From Acinetobacter silvestris (GTDB lineage Bacteria > Pseudomonadota > Gammaproteobacteria > Pseudomonadales > Moraxellaceae), in NCBI RefSeq assembly GCF_002135235.1, contig NZ_NEGB01000002.1, positions 248,001-312,000 on the forward strand: 64,000 bases of DNA, in the 5' to 3' direction. The notes beneath the pieces were generated by a model. That model was not told the DNA's origin. It made no database searches and saw only the letters and a program-made list of their open reading frames with translations. The translations under genes and the position numbers were made by a program. Below, piece by piece: positions 1-9,947 of this stretch (within the stretch, counting starts at the first letter, position 1; each line of letters begins with the position of its first letter).

Positions 1-1053
1 CATCGTGCTATTTATAACGTCACCGCTGATGATCACTTAGGGACATTCGAATTCAGTAATCTCACGTTAAATGGACAATTTTCATTTATTGCTCGTAGCG
101 GTGTAAAAAATGCACGTATTAATGTGAGTAACTTAGACATTATTGCTGCCAATACCTGCCATTATCTTGAGCAACCACAAAAATATGGTGTAAACGTATT
201 GCAAGGTGCATTCACCGTATACAACTTCAATAGTGACCCTGATAGCTTGATTGAATTAAACATAGAAGGCCTCACGATTGGTCGTGAAAATGCACCAGTC
301 ATCGGTTCTGGGATGTTTATATCTGGTTTCGGTGATCAAGGGGGGCGTGTATTGTCAAATAAAATCACCACTCAAGCGGTTTACAGTAATGGGAAAATTC
401 CATACGGCGTCGCTAACATCATTAGCGCTGCAATATTTGTAGTTTATGGTGCAGAGGTGAAAGAGTTAGTACACGAAGGAGATATCGTGACCTATGGTGT
501 CAACGATATGGTACTCGACACTTGGGGCAGTGTTGAAAATTGGCTGATTAAGCGCAATGTGATTTCTTATGGTCCTAGCGGTGTTGGCTTCGTTAATTTT
601 GGTTATGTGAAAAATTTTATTGTAGAAGGCGCTGTAGAAACTTATGGTTTGGGCGCTCGCGGCTATAACCAATATGATGGCACAGTGGATCATATTGAAT
701 TTCAATCGATCACAACCTATGGTGATGGCTCAGTAGGAATCCAAATTAGTAAAAAAATTGGGAAATTGACGGTCCACGGTAATGTCCATACGCACGGAGG
801 AATTGGCAATTCATTAGTCAAAGGTCTAAACGTGACTCTGCCTGCCATTCCGTTAAGCATTAAAGAAGGAGGAGATGTCGAAGAAATCAATATCGGCGGT
901 AACATTGAAAGCAATGGGGATGATATTGTTAGTTATCAGGTTGATACTGGAATAGTACGAGCATTCAATCTCAAAGGAAAAGTTATTGCTACCGGAAAAA
1001 ATAGTCAGACTGTAGTTATTCTCAATGGTGGTCAAACCCCGAAAATCATATGA
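1..1053 (+). CDS. Beta-helix-like repeat protein, 5' end missing
   Basis: The frame is open from the first base, so the GTG at 124 is probably an internal codon and the real start lies upstream of the window. The visible 350 or so residues contain imperfect repeats of about 24-26 residues. Each has the pattern V-x-x-hydrophobic-x-hydrophobic-x-G-x-hydrophobic-x-(T/S)-(Y/N/H)-G, for example at nucleotides 454-528, 529-603, 604-681 and 874-951. Such regular rungs fit a right-handed parallel beta-helix, a fold used by adhesins, pectate lyases and tail-spike proteins. No catalytic motif, signal peptide or membrane anchor is visible in this fragment. The C-terminus ends shortly after the last rung. 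I do not recognise the family. A surface, secreted or tail-like role is inference from the fold only. Confidence 0.7.
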   Translation, partial: HRAIYNVTADDHLGTFEFSNLTLNGQFSFIARSGVKNARINVSNLDIIAANTCHYLEQPQKYGVNVLQGAFTVYNFNSDPDSLIELNIEGLTIGRENAPVIGSGMFISGFGDQGGRVLSNKITTQAVYSNGKIPYGVANIISAAIFVVYGAEVKELVHEGDIVTYGVNDMVLDTWGSVENWLIKRNVISYGPSGVGFVNFGYVKNFIVEGAVETYGLGARGYNQYDGTVDHIEFQSITTYGDGSVGIQISKKIGKLTVHGNVHTHGGIGNSLVKGLNVTLPAIPLSIKEGGDVEEINIGGNIESNGDDIVSYQVDTGIVRAFNLKGKVIATGKNSQTVVILNGGQTPKII

Positions 1054-1448
1054 TTGTTAACGTTTTAAGTGAATACTCCATATACTAAAAGCGTGAATTT
1101 TACGCCCACGCTTCGCAATAACAATATTGTATAAATTATAGAAAATTTAGAAATTTTTTCGGTATAACAAAAAAGTAAAACTTTGAATATCCAAGTACTC
1201 GATCTATTTAATTCATTATCGCTTAGATACATCATCAGATCTGGATAAATTAATCGGAAAATTTTCCAAAAAACAGCTACAAACTGTACTTCTATTCATC
1301 AGTCACGCTATATTTAGCTTTGTTATTTATAACATTTAAAAAATAATCACTATTAACCTACATTATATACTTTTGACATTTCGGGGGGGGCGCTCTCACT
1401 ACGGAACTTCACAGCAACCTATACTTTAGACACGCTAACCAAGAAATC
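1054..1448. other. Intergenic gap with an 8-G run
   Basis: No convincing gene is present in this 395-base stretch. It is strongly AT-rich except for a run of eight G at 1383-1390 followed by GC-rich sequence. From the G-run to the ATG at 1449 the frame of the next gene is open (a TGA lies at 1374-1376), so that gene could begin upstream of 1449 at a non-ATG codon or be joined to coding remnants here. No clear terminator was seen after the stop at 1053. Confidence 0.5.
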
Positions 1449-1817
1449 ATGCATAAATTAGATGCTCTTTTCAAAGAACATCAAGGTGATGCTGAAATAT
1501 TTAAACAACTCGTGATCACAATTAATCCAACTGATGGTGCGGAACTGGCACAAGACCTCATTGATCTTGTAGATCAAGTTGAATATGACTTAGGTTCAGA
1601 ATCACTTCACCGTTCTGAAGGATATTCAATTGCCCATTTTGTACATGGTTCATCTGGTGATGAGTTCATGCAAGCCATTTTAGACTTTCTAAAAAATTTA
1701 GTTCCAGATATTCATACCCAAGCTTGGGGTTACGGAGACGATGACCCTTGGGAGTTTTGGTTTAAATTCGAAGGTATGAACTTATTCGTAAAGATGATGA
1801 ACCGTTCAATGACCTAG
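1449..1817 (+). CDS. Small acidic hypothetical protein, probably frameshifted
   Basis: This encodes 122 residues, acidic, with a helical N-terminal half and an aromatic-rich C-terminal part (WGYGDDDPWEFWFKFEG). No strong Shine-Dalgarno precedes the ATG. The last residues (VKMMNRSMT) look unlike a natural end. Switching frame near 1784 gives RKDDEPFNDLDND and then, after one TAA at 1826, a plausible continuation ending at 1912. I therefore think this is a real gene carrying a C-terminal frameshift. Size, charge and position after a large repeat protein would fit an immunity protein, but that is inference. The family is not recognised. Confidence 0.5.
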   Translation: MHKLDALFKEHQGDAEIFKQLVITINPTDGAELAQDLIDLVDQVEYDLGSESLHRSEGYSIAHFVHGSSGDEFMQAILDFLKNLVPDIHTQAWGYGDDDPWEFWFKFEGMNLFVKMMNRSMT

Positions 1818-1912
1818 ATAATGATTAACATATTCAATCTTCAATATATGAATGGTGGCACAAAGACATGCCTAGAGGAATCAAAGAAGGCTTTTTAAAT
1901 GATTTAAATTAA
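1784..1912 (+). pseudogene. Displaced C-terminal remnant of the 1449 gene
   Basis: In a different frame from the preceding gene, this stretch encodes an acidic segment (KDDEPFNDLDND), a TAA at 1826-1828, and then a peptide containing YEWWHKDMPRGIKEGF and ending in NDLN before TAA at 1910-1912. The tryptophan-rich, non-repetitive composition and the terminator just downstream suggest this was the original C-terminus, now separated by a frameshift and a stop. A sequencing error is also possible. Confidence 0.45.
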
Positions 1913-1934
1913 AGCCTATCGACATTTGTAATGC

Positions 1935-1962
1935 AAAAGACCCTCAATTGAGAGTCTTTTTA
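1935..1962 (+). terminator. Terminator after the small frameshifted gene
   Basis: A hairpin has arms AAAAGAC (1935-1941) and GTCTTTT (1954-1960), with further CTC/GAG pairing inside, and ends in a T tract. It lies 22 bases after the stop at 1912. That supports the idea that the ancestral gene ended there and not at 1817. Confidence 0.6.
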
Positions 1963-2099
1963 ACAATTATTTTCAGAATTTTGCGCTAAATTAATTTCAA
2001 CTTAGTTTAAATACGCTCATGCATTCAATTCAAAGCGAAGACAAAACACCATGTCAAATGAGTTGATCCTATTAGAATCTCCTCGTAACAACATCACTG

Positions 2100-3251
2100 T
2101 TAGAAGCGATAACCCACACCAACAAATGTGATTAAAGGATCAATATCAACTTTTGTTGAGCCACGAATTAGACGATTTCCAGTTTTAGAATCTATTACAT
2201 CTATTGTCGTCTTATTATTTAGTTTCGCATAAGACACTGATGCCACTCCATACCAATTTTCATTAATATCATACGTTGCTCCGAGACTGACAATTGGTGC
2301 AAATGAATCCTCTGCTTTTACTTTTACATAAGGATTTGCCGATGATTTTTTACCATCTAATGCTGCCCCAGCCTGATTATCTAAAATATTTTGAACCATA
2401 TGACCTGCAGCGACTAAATCTCTATTCACTTGTGAATCTAATTCAATGCCAGTAAAGCGTGCATACATTACCCCAGCACCAATATATGGTCTGAATTTGT
2501 TAACACCTGCTTTACCAAATTGATATTGAGCTTCAAGTGCTGGTGTCCATGCACGCACAGTCGCAGCTTTAGATTTATTACCTAAATCAGTAATTGGAAT
2601 ATCTTGAGCGATATCTAAGCCATTAGGAAATAAAGGTGCAAGCATATCACCAGGCGTTGCTAGACCTGTCATATTTGCAACAATTTCCCCCTTGCCTTTA
2701 ATATCAACTTTAGGTGGTATGCCTCCCATTAATTGCAATGACACATTATCATTGATGTAATAATTAAGCATTAAACCAAAAGTATCGACATTGTCAGCTT
2801 CTAAGCCTGTACCTTGTGCTGTCCATTGCTCAATCCCATTAAGCTGTGCATCACCAGTTATTGCACCAGATACATCTGAATCTACATCATCATTATCAAC
2901 CAAGAATCCCAATGCCTGCGCCATGCTGCCGCCCATCGAATTTGGCTTAAATATCTCAGTTAAAAATGGTTTAGCTGGCATCATATTTCCAATACCCTGA
3001 CCATCATCCATTACAGCAGTATCAGGAATTGAATTAAGGAACCCTGCTTGAGAAATATCGCCAATACCATACTGCTTTTTAGAATCCACTGCGGTATTGA
3101 TATTAAAAGGATTGGCTTTCCCTTGCGGCATAACATGCATCCAGCCTGCGGAAACCGAGAACCGTTTAAATTCTGCTGCATAACTCATATTTGCTATAAC
3201 GAGGAATGAAGTGGCTATGGTTAATTTTTTTAATACGTGATTTTTAGTCAT
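2100..3251 (-). CDS. OmpW-like outer membrane protein, long form
   Basis: This is a 383-residue secreted beta-barrel protein. I chose the ATG at 3251 because an AAGGA ribosome site sits about 9 bases upstream; an in-frame ATG at 3284 lacks one. The signal peptide is followed by a likely cut after SYA, giving AEFKRFSVSAGWMHVMPQG, an OmpW-like N-terminal strand. The last strands (ENWYGVASVSYAKLNN, DPLITFVGVGYRF) end in an aromatic F, typical of outer membrane barrels. OmpW proteins are usually near 210 residues, so the middle (about residues 45-140) is a large insertion, probably loops. A role as a channel for small hydrophobic compounds is known for the family and unproven here. It stands alone, facing away from the lipoprotein gene at 3955. 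Confidence 0.75.
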   Translation of the reverse strand: MTKNHVLKKLTIATSFLVIANMSYAAEFKRFSVSAGWMHVMPQGKANPFNINTAVDSKKQYGIGDISQAGFLNSIPDTAVMDDGQGIGNMMPAKPFLTEIFKPNSMGGSMAQALGFLVDNDDVDSDVSGAITGDAQLNGIEQWTAQGTGLEADNVDTFGLMLNYYINDNVSLQLMGGIPPKVDIKGKGEIVANMTGLATPGDMLAPLFPNGLDIAQDIPITDLGNKSKAATVRAWTPALEAQYQFGKAGVNKFRPYIGAGVMYARFTGIELDSQVNRDLVAAGHMVQNILDNQAGAALDGKKSSANPYVKVKAEDSFAPIVSLGATYDINENWYGVASVSYAKLNNKTTIDVIDSKTGNRLIRGSTKVDIDPLITFVGVGYRF

Positions 3252-3954
3252 TATTCTATCCTTAATCAAAAAACACTTGGTCATTCATGACCATACCCAC
3301 ACTGTACAAAAAACAAGCAAAAATAAAAATAAAAATCCGATAAAGAGCATGTGACTTTTAAATCATAAAAATTAATAACTTAATACGATACAATCGTTAA
3401 AATTTTCTTAACAATAGATCAAACAGTAAAAAACAAGTGAATAAAACCAATGATTTTCATTTAAATTTTAAAAATAATAAATCAAATAAAGTCGAAATTC
3501 TTCTGATCTAAAAACTCAAACTATATATAGGTAAATATTCACTTATGTTTATGCTGTTATTTAAATGCGTAACCTTAATCATCTACATTCAACTTCCAAT
3601 GACTAGAATTCATAGACAATTACTTATAAGCGAATAAATCTATATCATCTGAATTGCATTAGTGCCTATGATAAGAATAAATACGTAGTGTGATTCTATG
3701 GATATTACCGTTATAAGAAGTGATCTATCTAAAAATTAAAATATACTGAATTATGTTTGAAAAATTAAGATATCAAAGTAGCTAAAAAGCCTAAACAATA
3801 AAATTTTTATCAAACCGTAGATCAGATCAACGTTTAAATAATTTGACAGTTGATACCGACCCATATACATATATATTCATACATTTGACGATGATCATAG
3901 TATACTACATCGGCTTATTTTGACCCCTCCATTTCTAAATGTGTTTTCATCAAT
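3252..3954. other. Large AT-rich divergent intergenic region
   Basis: About 700 bases separate two divergent genes and are very AT-rich. I found no supportable open frame or RNA gene. A possible promoter for the rightward lipoprotein has TTGACA at 3843-3848 and TATACA at 3864-3869 with a 15-base spacer, which is short. The length is unusual compared with other gaps in the window and could hide a small RNA or decayed sequence. Confidence 0.4.
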
Positions 3955-5160
3955 ATGAAAAAATCGGTTCATCATCGTGTTCTTCACTCTTCTTGTCTGC
4001 TCGTATTGGTCTTAGGATTAACGGCTTGTGGTAATGGTTCATGGTGGTCAAATGACAATGACCCTCAACTGGAAAGTGAACAAATTCGTCAACTGATTCC
4101 TAGTCGTGTCAATAATCGTAAAGCATGGGCACAAGATATTTTTGATATCTCAGAAGAATTAAAAATCCCACGTAGCAAAGATAATATTTGCACTATCATT
4201 GCCGTAGTAGATCAAGAATCTAACTTTGTCGCCAACCCCAATGTTCCTGGTCTAGGCGCAAAAGCTGTCCATGAAGTTAGTACTCGCCTCAAAGAAAAAT
4301 TTGAAGATAAATTAGGCGTTACTCTTGGTGGCCCAATTGCTGACTATTTTGAGCAAGTTTTGAAAAACCAGCCCTCGCCTGCAGATAATTATCTAAAACA
4401 GATGAGCCGTGTTAAAAATGAAAAAGAACTAGATGTACTGTATCGTGAAATTTTCGACTACATGTCAAAACATTATCATGTTAGTGCTCTCACGGGTGCG
4501 GCCAAACTGGTTGGACAGGATTTTGCTGAAAAATTAAATCCAATTACCACATTAGGCTCTATGCAAGTACATATTAACTACGCCAAAGAAAATAAGCGCA
4601 GTAGTATGAATACCAATGAATTACGTGATGATTTATATACAGAATATGGCGGACTCTATTATGGAATCCATCGTTTAATGATGTATCCCGCTGACTATAA
4701 TAAACCTATTTATCGTTTTGCAGATTATAACTCGGGTATGTATTCGAGTCGTAATTCTGCATTCCAAAAAATGGTGAATAAAGTAGCTGAAATCGATTTA
4801 ACCTTGGATGGTGATTTATTATCCTATGATAAAAATGGTGACGTTCGCCCAGCAACTACAGATACAGAAAAAGCACTAATGGCGTTATTTTCCAAAAATA
4901 ATGTATTGGTTACACCAAGGCAATTACGTAATGATTTAAAAAAAGAAAAAGAAAAATCTTTTGAAAAAACTCAAACCTATATTGCTGTCTCTAAAATTTA
5001 TAAAGAAAAAACGGGTAAAGATCCAATCTATGCCATCATGCCTGAAGTGGTCATCTCTGGCCCTAAACTCAGCCGTGATTACAATACAAACTGGTATGCA
5101 AGCCGCGTAAACGGACGATATGAAACATGCATGCAACGCGCAAAACGAATAAAAACTTAG
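3955..5160 (+). CDS. DUF1615-type lipoprotein, lysozyme-like
   Basis: This 401-residue envelope lipoprotein has signal peptide residues 1-24 with lipobox LTAC and lipidated Cys25. The mature part contains VDQES around Glu88, then TTLGSMQVHINYA and a YGGLYYGIHRLMMYP segment, followed by ADYNSGMYSSRNSAFQ. The order E-S, GSMQV, A-YNSG resembles the soluble lytic transglycosylase fold and matches my memory of DUF1615 proteins. Peptidoglycan cleavage is therefore plausible but unproven. The ribosome site is weak. The last 34 bases overlap the HAD gene that follows, so the two are probably co-translated. Confidence 0.75.
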   Translation: MKKSVHHRVLHSSCLLVLVLGLTACGNGSWWSNDNDPQLESEQIRQLIPSRVNNRKAWAQDIFDISEELKIPRSKDNICTIIAVVDQESNFVANPNVPGLGAKAVHEVSTRLKEKFEDKLGVTLGGPIADYFEQVLKNQPSPADNYLKQMSRVKNEKELDVLYREIFDYMSKHYHVSALTGAAKLVGQDFAEKLNPITTLGSMQVHINYAKENKRSSMNTNELRDDLYTEYGGLYYGIHRLMMYPADYNKPIYRFADYNSGMYSSRNSAFQKMVNKVAEIDLTLDGDLLSYDKNGDVRPATTDTEKALMALFSKNNVLVTPRQLRNDLKKEKEKSFEKTQTYIAVSKIYKEKTGKDPIYAIMPEVVISGPKLSRDYNTNWYASRVNGRYETCMQRAKRIKT

Positions 5161-5774
5161 CCTTATTTGACTTCGATGGAACGCTGTGTAAAAAAGACAG
5201 TTTCACAGGGTTTATTTTTTATGCTTTGTCTAAACGACATATCGTTAAACAAGGTGTAAAGCTTCTACCATGGATTCAAGCTTATTATTTAAATATCTAT
5301 CCTGCTCATGCAATGCGTTCAAAATTATTCAATGCGATGTTTTCCAATGCGAATGCAGATGAAATTTTAGAATTAGCAGCAGAATATGCACCCAAATTGC
5401 TATCACAATTAGATCAGGATATTTATCAGCAATTTTTAAAACATAAACATAATGATGATGATATTGTCATTGTTTCAGCTTCTATTGATTTATATTTAGA
5501 CCAAGTCTGCCAACTCTTAGATGTTGATTTAATTTGTACCAAAACTGAAATCAAAGATAAAAAGTTCACAGGCCATTATACTTCTCCTGATTGTAGTTGC
5601 GATCAAAAACGACTGCGTGTTTTAGAAAAATATGATTTAAATCAATACCAAAATATTTATGCTTACGGCAATAGCAAAGAAGATTTAGCAATGCTAAGTT
5701 TAGCGAGCCATGCATATATGGTCGGTGAAAATCAAACCTTCCCACTGTTAGAATATGAAAAAAAACTCGCTTAA
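5127..5774 (+). CDS. HAD-IB family phosphatase
   Basis: This 215-residue cytoplasmic HAD-superfamily hydrolase has the nucleophile motif FDFDGT (Asp15 and Asp17). It also has motif II in IVSASIDLYL and a late AYGNSKEDLAML segment carrying the metal-binding acid residues. These and the helical cap resemble the SerB-like HAD-IB subgroup, which contains phosphoserine phosphatases and relatives; the substrate cannot be read from sequence. The start overlaps the end of the lipoprotein gene in another frame, suggesting coupled translation. The stop codon lies inside the terminator hairpin shared with the convergent proB. Confidence 0.85.
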   Translation: MHATRKTNKNLALFDFDGTLCKKDSFTGFIFYALSKRHIVKQGVKLLPWIQAYYLNIYPAHAMRSKLFNAMFSNANADEILELAAEYAPKLLSQLDQDIYQQFLKHKHNDDDIVIVSASIDLYLDQVCQLLDVDLICTKTEIKDKKFTGHYTSPDCSCDQKRLRVLEKYDLNQYQNIYAYGNSKEDLAMLSLASHAYMVGENQTFPLLEYEKKLA

Positions 5775-5792
5775 ATTAAGCGAGTTTTTTAT
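5758..5792. terminator. Bidirectional terminator between HAD gene and proB
   Basis: AAAAAACTCGCTTAA (5760-5774) is mirrored by TTAAGCGAGTTTTTT (5776-5790), giving a stable stem with an A tract on one side and a T tract on the other. It can serve both convergent genes. The TAA of the HAD gene is part of the stem. Confidence 0.85.
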
Positions 5793-5803
5793 ACATATAA
5801 AAC

Positions 5804-6937
5804 TTAATAAATTGCCATGTGATTACGATGGATCATTTCCAAAGAACGTGCTTCACCTAAAACCTGATGTACTTTATCCGATGATAAACCTTTCACGATT
5901 TCAGCAGAACGTGAACCAAAATTCACTCGCCCAACCGCAATACGTTGACCTTGCGTATCGACACATTCCACCACATCACCACGATCAAAATGCCCTTCAA
6001 CAGCTTTCACCCCTACAGGTAATAAGCTACGATGATTTTCTTTAATGGCTTTAACAGCGCCATCATCTAAAACCAAACGTCCAGCAGTTTGCAAATGTGC
6101 AGCTAACCACTGTTGATGTGCCGTCATGCGGTCATTGTCTGTAATGAATAAAGTCCCTAGCATCTCACCACGCATTAAACGAGCAAGCACTTGGTCACTT
6201 TCACCACTGGCGATCAACGTTGGACAACCTGATTTTGCAGCCAAGCGTGCAGCACGAACTTTGGTCAACATGCCGCCACGACCAAACTTGCCACCACTAC
6301 CCGCCATATCAAATAAGCTTTCATCCAATGCACGCACAGTAGAGAACAATTTTGCATTCGGATTCGAACGTGGATCTGAATCAAACATACCTTGTTGATC
6401 TGTTAAGATAATGAGCAAATCAGCATGCACTTGACCAGCAACCATCGCCGCCAAAGTATCGTTATCACCAAAGCGAATTTCATCCGTGGATACGGTATCA
6501 TTTTCATTAATGACAGGAATCACCTTCCAATCAATTAAGTTCTGCAATGCATCACACGAGTTGAGGTAACGACGGCGGTCTGCTAAGTCATCATGGGTCA
6601 ATAAAACTTGCGCCGTTTGAATAGTATGCTTTTCTAGCACACTCGACCAAGTGTGAATAAGCCCCATTTGACCAATGGCAGCACATGCCTGAAGACTGGG
6701 TAGATCGGTGGGTCGGCTATCAAGTTTCATACGCACCATCCCTTCAGCCACAGCACCAGAGGACACTAGAATAATCTCATGTCCCGCATTGTGTAGATCT
6801 GCAATTTGTTCCACCCAATGCGAAATAGCATGTATATCTAAACCTTGCCCATTTGCTGTGAGTAAAGATGATCCGATTTTAACAACGATTCGTTTGCAAT
6901 CCTTGAGCTGACGTTGCCCATCCACCACTTCTATCAT
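5804..6937 (-). CDS. proB: Glutamate 5-kinase
   Basis: This protein of 377 residues catalyses ATP-dependent phosphorylation of glutamate, the first step of proline synthesis in the cytoplasm. The amino-acid kinase domain (about residues 10-260) shows [17 protein letters not shown] and [19 protein letters not shown]-terminal PUA domain (about 280-360) contains the conserved [15 protein letters not shown] segment. The length matches full-size two-domain ProB. It lies 41 bases downstream of obg in the same direction and may be co-transcribed with it. Confidence 0.97.
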   Translation of the reverse strand: MIEVVDGQRQLKDCKRIVVKIGSSLLTANGQGLDIHAISHWVEQIADLHNAGHEIILVSSGAVAEGMVRMKLDSRPTDLPSLQACAAIGQMGLIHTWSSVLEKHTIQTAQVLLTHDDLADRRRYLNSCDALQNLIDWKVIPVINENDTVSTDEIRFGDNDTLAAMVAGQVHADLLIILTDQQGMFDSDPRSNPNAKLFSTVRALDESLFDMAGSGGKFGRGGMLTKVRAARLAAKSGCPTLIASGESDQVLARLMRGEMLGTLFITDNDRMTAHQQWLAAHLQTAGRLVLDDGAVKAIKENHRSLLPVGVKAVEGHFDRGDVVECVDTQGQRIAVGRVNFGSRSAEIVKGLSSDKVHQVLGEARSLEMIHRNHMAIY

Positions 6938-6978
6938 CCTGTCCTCAGTTACGTTTCTAGCTACTTATCTATCAGAAA

Positions 6979-8510
<1,532 letters not shown>

Positions 8511-8885
8511 CTATTTTGATAACCGATTTTTATTTTCTAAAATTTCAGGTAAATTCCGTTCAATCCAACCAATCAAATAATTCATTTTTTCAGCTGCTTG
8601 TGCGCCTAAAATTGTGAGCTGATATTCTACTTTAGGTGGAACTTCAGGATAAACAGTGCGCAAGATAAAACCATCTTGCTCCAATATTTTTAAGGTTTGT
8701 GACAGCATTTTTTCACTTACGCCCTCTATACGCTTTCTTAATTCACTAAAACGTTGCACCCCTTCACTTAGACAGCGCAAAACCAATACTGACCACTTAC
8801 TGGTTAAATGCTCCAATATTTCTCGTGATGGGCAATCATTGGATAAAACCTGACCAATCATTTTACTTGTTACATAAGCACTCAT
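8511..8885 (-). CDS. HxlR-family winged-helix regulator
   Basis: This 124-residue HTH regulator starts at the ATG at 8885, preceded by GGAGAG. A longer in-frame start at 9014 would overlap the qorB start and lacks the family N-terminus. HxlR features include Cys near the N-terminus (SNDCPSREILEHLTSKWS), the winged helix (RFSELRKRIEGVSEKMLSQTLKILEQDGF) and the wing VYPEVPPKVEYQLT. Members sense quinones, aldehydes or hypochlorite through that cysteine. It is divergent from qorB, the same layout as ytfH/ytfG (qorB) of E. coli, so qorB is its likely target. Confidence 0.92.
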   Translation of the reverse strand: MSAYVTSKMIGQVLSNDCPSREILEHLTSKWSVLVLRCLSEGVQRFSELRKRIEGVSEKMLSQTLKILEQDGFILRTVYPEVPPKVEYQLTILGAQAAEKMNYLIGWIERNLPEILENKNRLSK

Positions 8886-8926
8886 TAAATCTCTCCAAAG
8901 AGTAATAGGCTTACTTTTAGGTACGT

Positions 8927-8943
8927 ACTTACATTTAGTAAGT
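8927..8943. promoter_or_regulatory. Candidate HxlR operator
   Basis: A perfect inverted repeat, ACTTAC-ATTTA-GTAAGT, sits between the divergent HxlR regulator and qorB starts. Dyads of this size with a short AT spacer are usual binding sites for dimeric winged-helix regulators. Assignment to this regulator is inference from position. Confidence 0.5.
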
Positions 8944-9001
8944 TTAATATTTATGATAATAGCACTAAGTCTAAAAAATACACAACTGAAATGGTGGGAA
9001 T

Positions 9002-9859
9002 ATGAAAATTGCAATCACTGGTGCGACTGGTCAACTCGCTCACTTTGTTATTCAAGCATTATTAAAAGACATTCCAGCACAGAATATTGTTGCTTTAGTT
9101 CGCAACAAGGCTAAAGCTGAAAGTTTAACAGCACTTGGCATTGAATTACGTCATTTTGATTATGATCAGGCTGAAACATTAGTACCAGCATTAATCGGGA
9201 TCGACAAGCTACTTCTCATTTCAGCCAATGAAATTGGACGTCGCACACCACAACATAAAGCAGTTATTGAAGCAGCCCAAATGGCTAAAGTTCCTTATAT
9301 TGCCTATACCAGTTTAATTCATGCAGATCATAGTCCATTGGGTTTAGCTCAAGAGCACCGTGAAACTGAAGCCCTAATTAAACAAAGTGGTTTAGCATAC
9401 ACCTTGTTACGTAATAACTGGTATAACGAAAATTATTTGGCTAATGTTCAACATACCGTAGAACAAGGCATCCTCTATGGTAGTGCACAAGATGGGAAAA
9501 TCAGTTCTGCTTCACGCCAAGATTATGCTGAAGCTGCAGCTAAAGTTTTAACAGCTGAAGGTCATGGCAATAAAATTTATGAATTGGCTGGTTCTACCAG
9601 TTTCACACTTACTGATTTGGCACACTATATTGCGGATGTATCAGGAAAGACCGTGTATTATCAAAACATCAGCCCTGAGGACTATACTACAGCACTCACT
9701 CAAGCAGGCTTACCAAAAGAATTAGTAGACGTCATTGTGGATGCTGATGTGCAAACAGCAAAAGATGCAATGTTCAGTGACAGCAAAGATTTAGAACAGC
9801 TTCTAGGTCGTAAAACCACTTTAATTCAAGATCAGATCAAGGTGTTGTACCACGCATAA
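9002..9859 (+). CDS. qorB: NAD(P)H:quinone oxidoreductase, QorB type
   Basis: This 285-residue NmrA-like atypical short-chain dehydrogenase has the Rossmann motif TGATGQLAHFV at the N-terminus. Family segments KLLLISANEIGRRTPQHK, AYTSLIHADHSPLG and TLLRNNWYNENYL follow the E. coli YtfG/QorB sequence closely in order and spacing. QorB reduces quinones with NADPH and protects against quinone stress in the cytoplasm. It is transcribed away from the HxlR gene and probably controlled by it. A convergent terminator follows. Confidence 0.92.
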   Translation: MKIAITGATGQLAHFVIQALLKDIPAQNIVALVRNKAKAESLTALGIELRHFDYDQAETLVPALIGIDKLLLISANEIGRRTPQHKAVIEAAQMAKVPYIAYTSLIHADHSPLGLAQEHRETEALIKQSGLAYTLLRNNWYNENYLANVQHTVEQGILYGSAQDGKISSASRQDYAEAAAKVLTAEGHGNKIYELAGSTSFTLTDLAHYIADVSGKTVYYQNISPEDYTTALTQAGLPKELVDVIVDADVQTAKDAMFSDSKDLEQLLGRKTTLIQDQIKVLYHA

Positions 9860-9902
9860 TGAGATCACCTAATACCACTCTAATTTAGAAATTTTTAGTT
9901 AT

Positions 9903-9934
9903 AAAAAAACCCGATATAAAATCGGGTTTTTTTT
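9903..9934. terminator. Bidirectional terminator between qorB and gap
   Basis: CCCGAT (9910-9915) and ATCGGG (9921-9926) pair around a 5-base loop, flanked by an A tract on the left and T8 on the right. It can stop both convergent genes. Confidence 0.85.
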
Positions 9935-9947
9935 ATGCTTCTACAAA

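Noticed and set aside
2051..2131. A 27-codon frame starting MSNELILLESPRNNIT
   Set aside because: Too short, overlaps the OmpW-like stop, and no support for expression or family; possibly chance.
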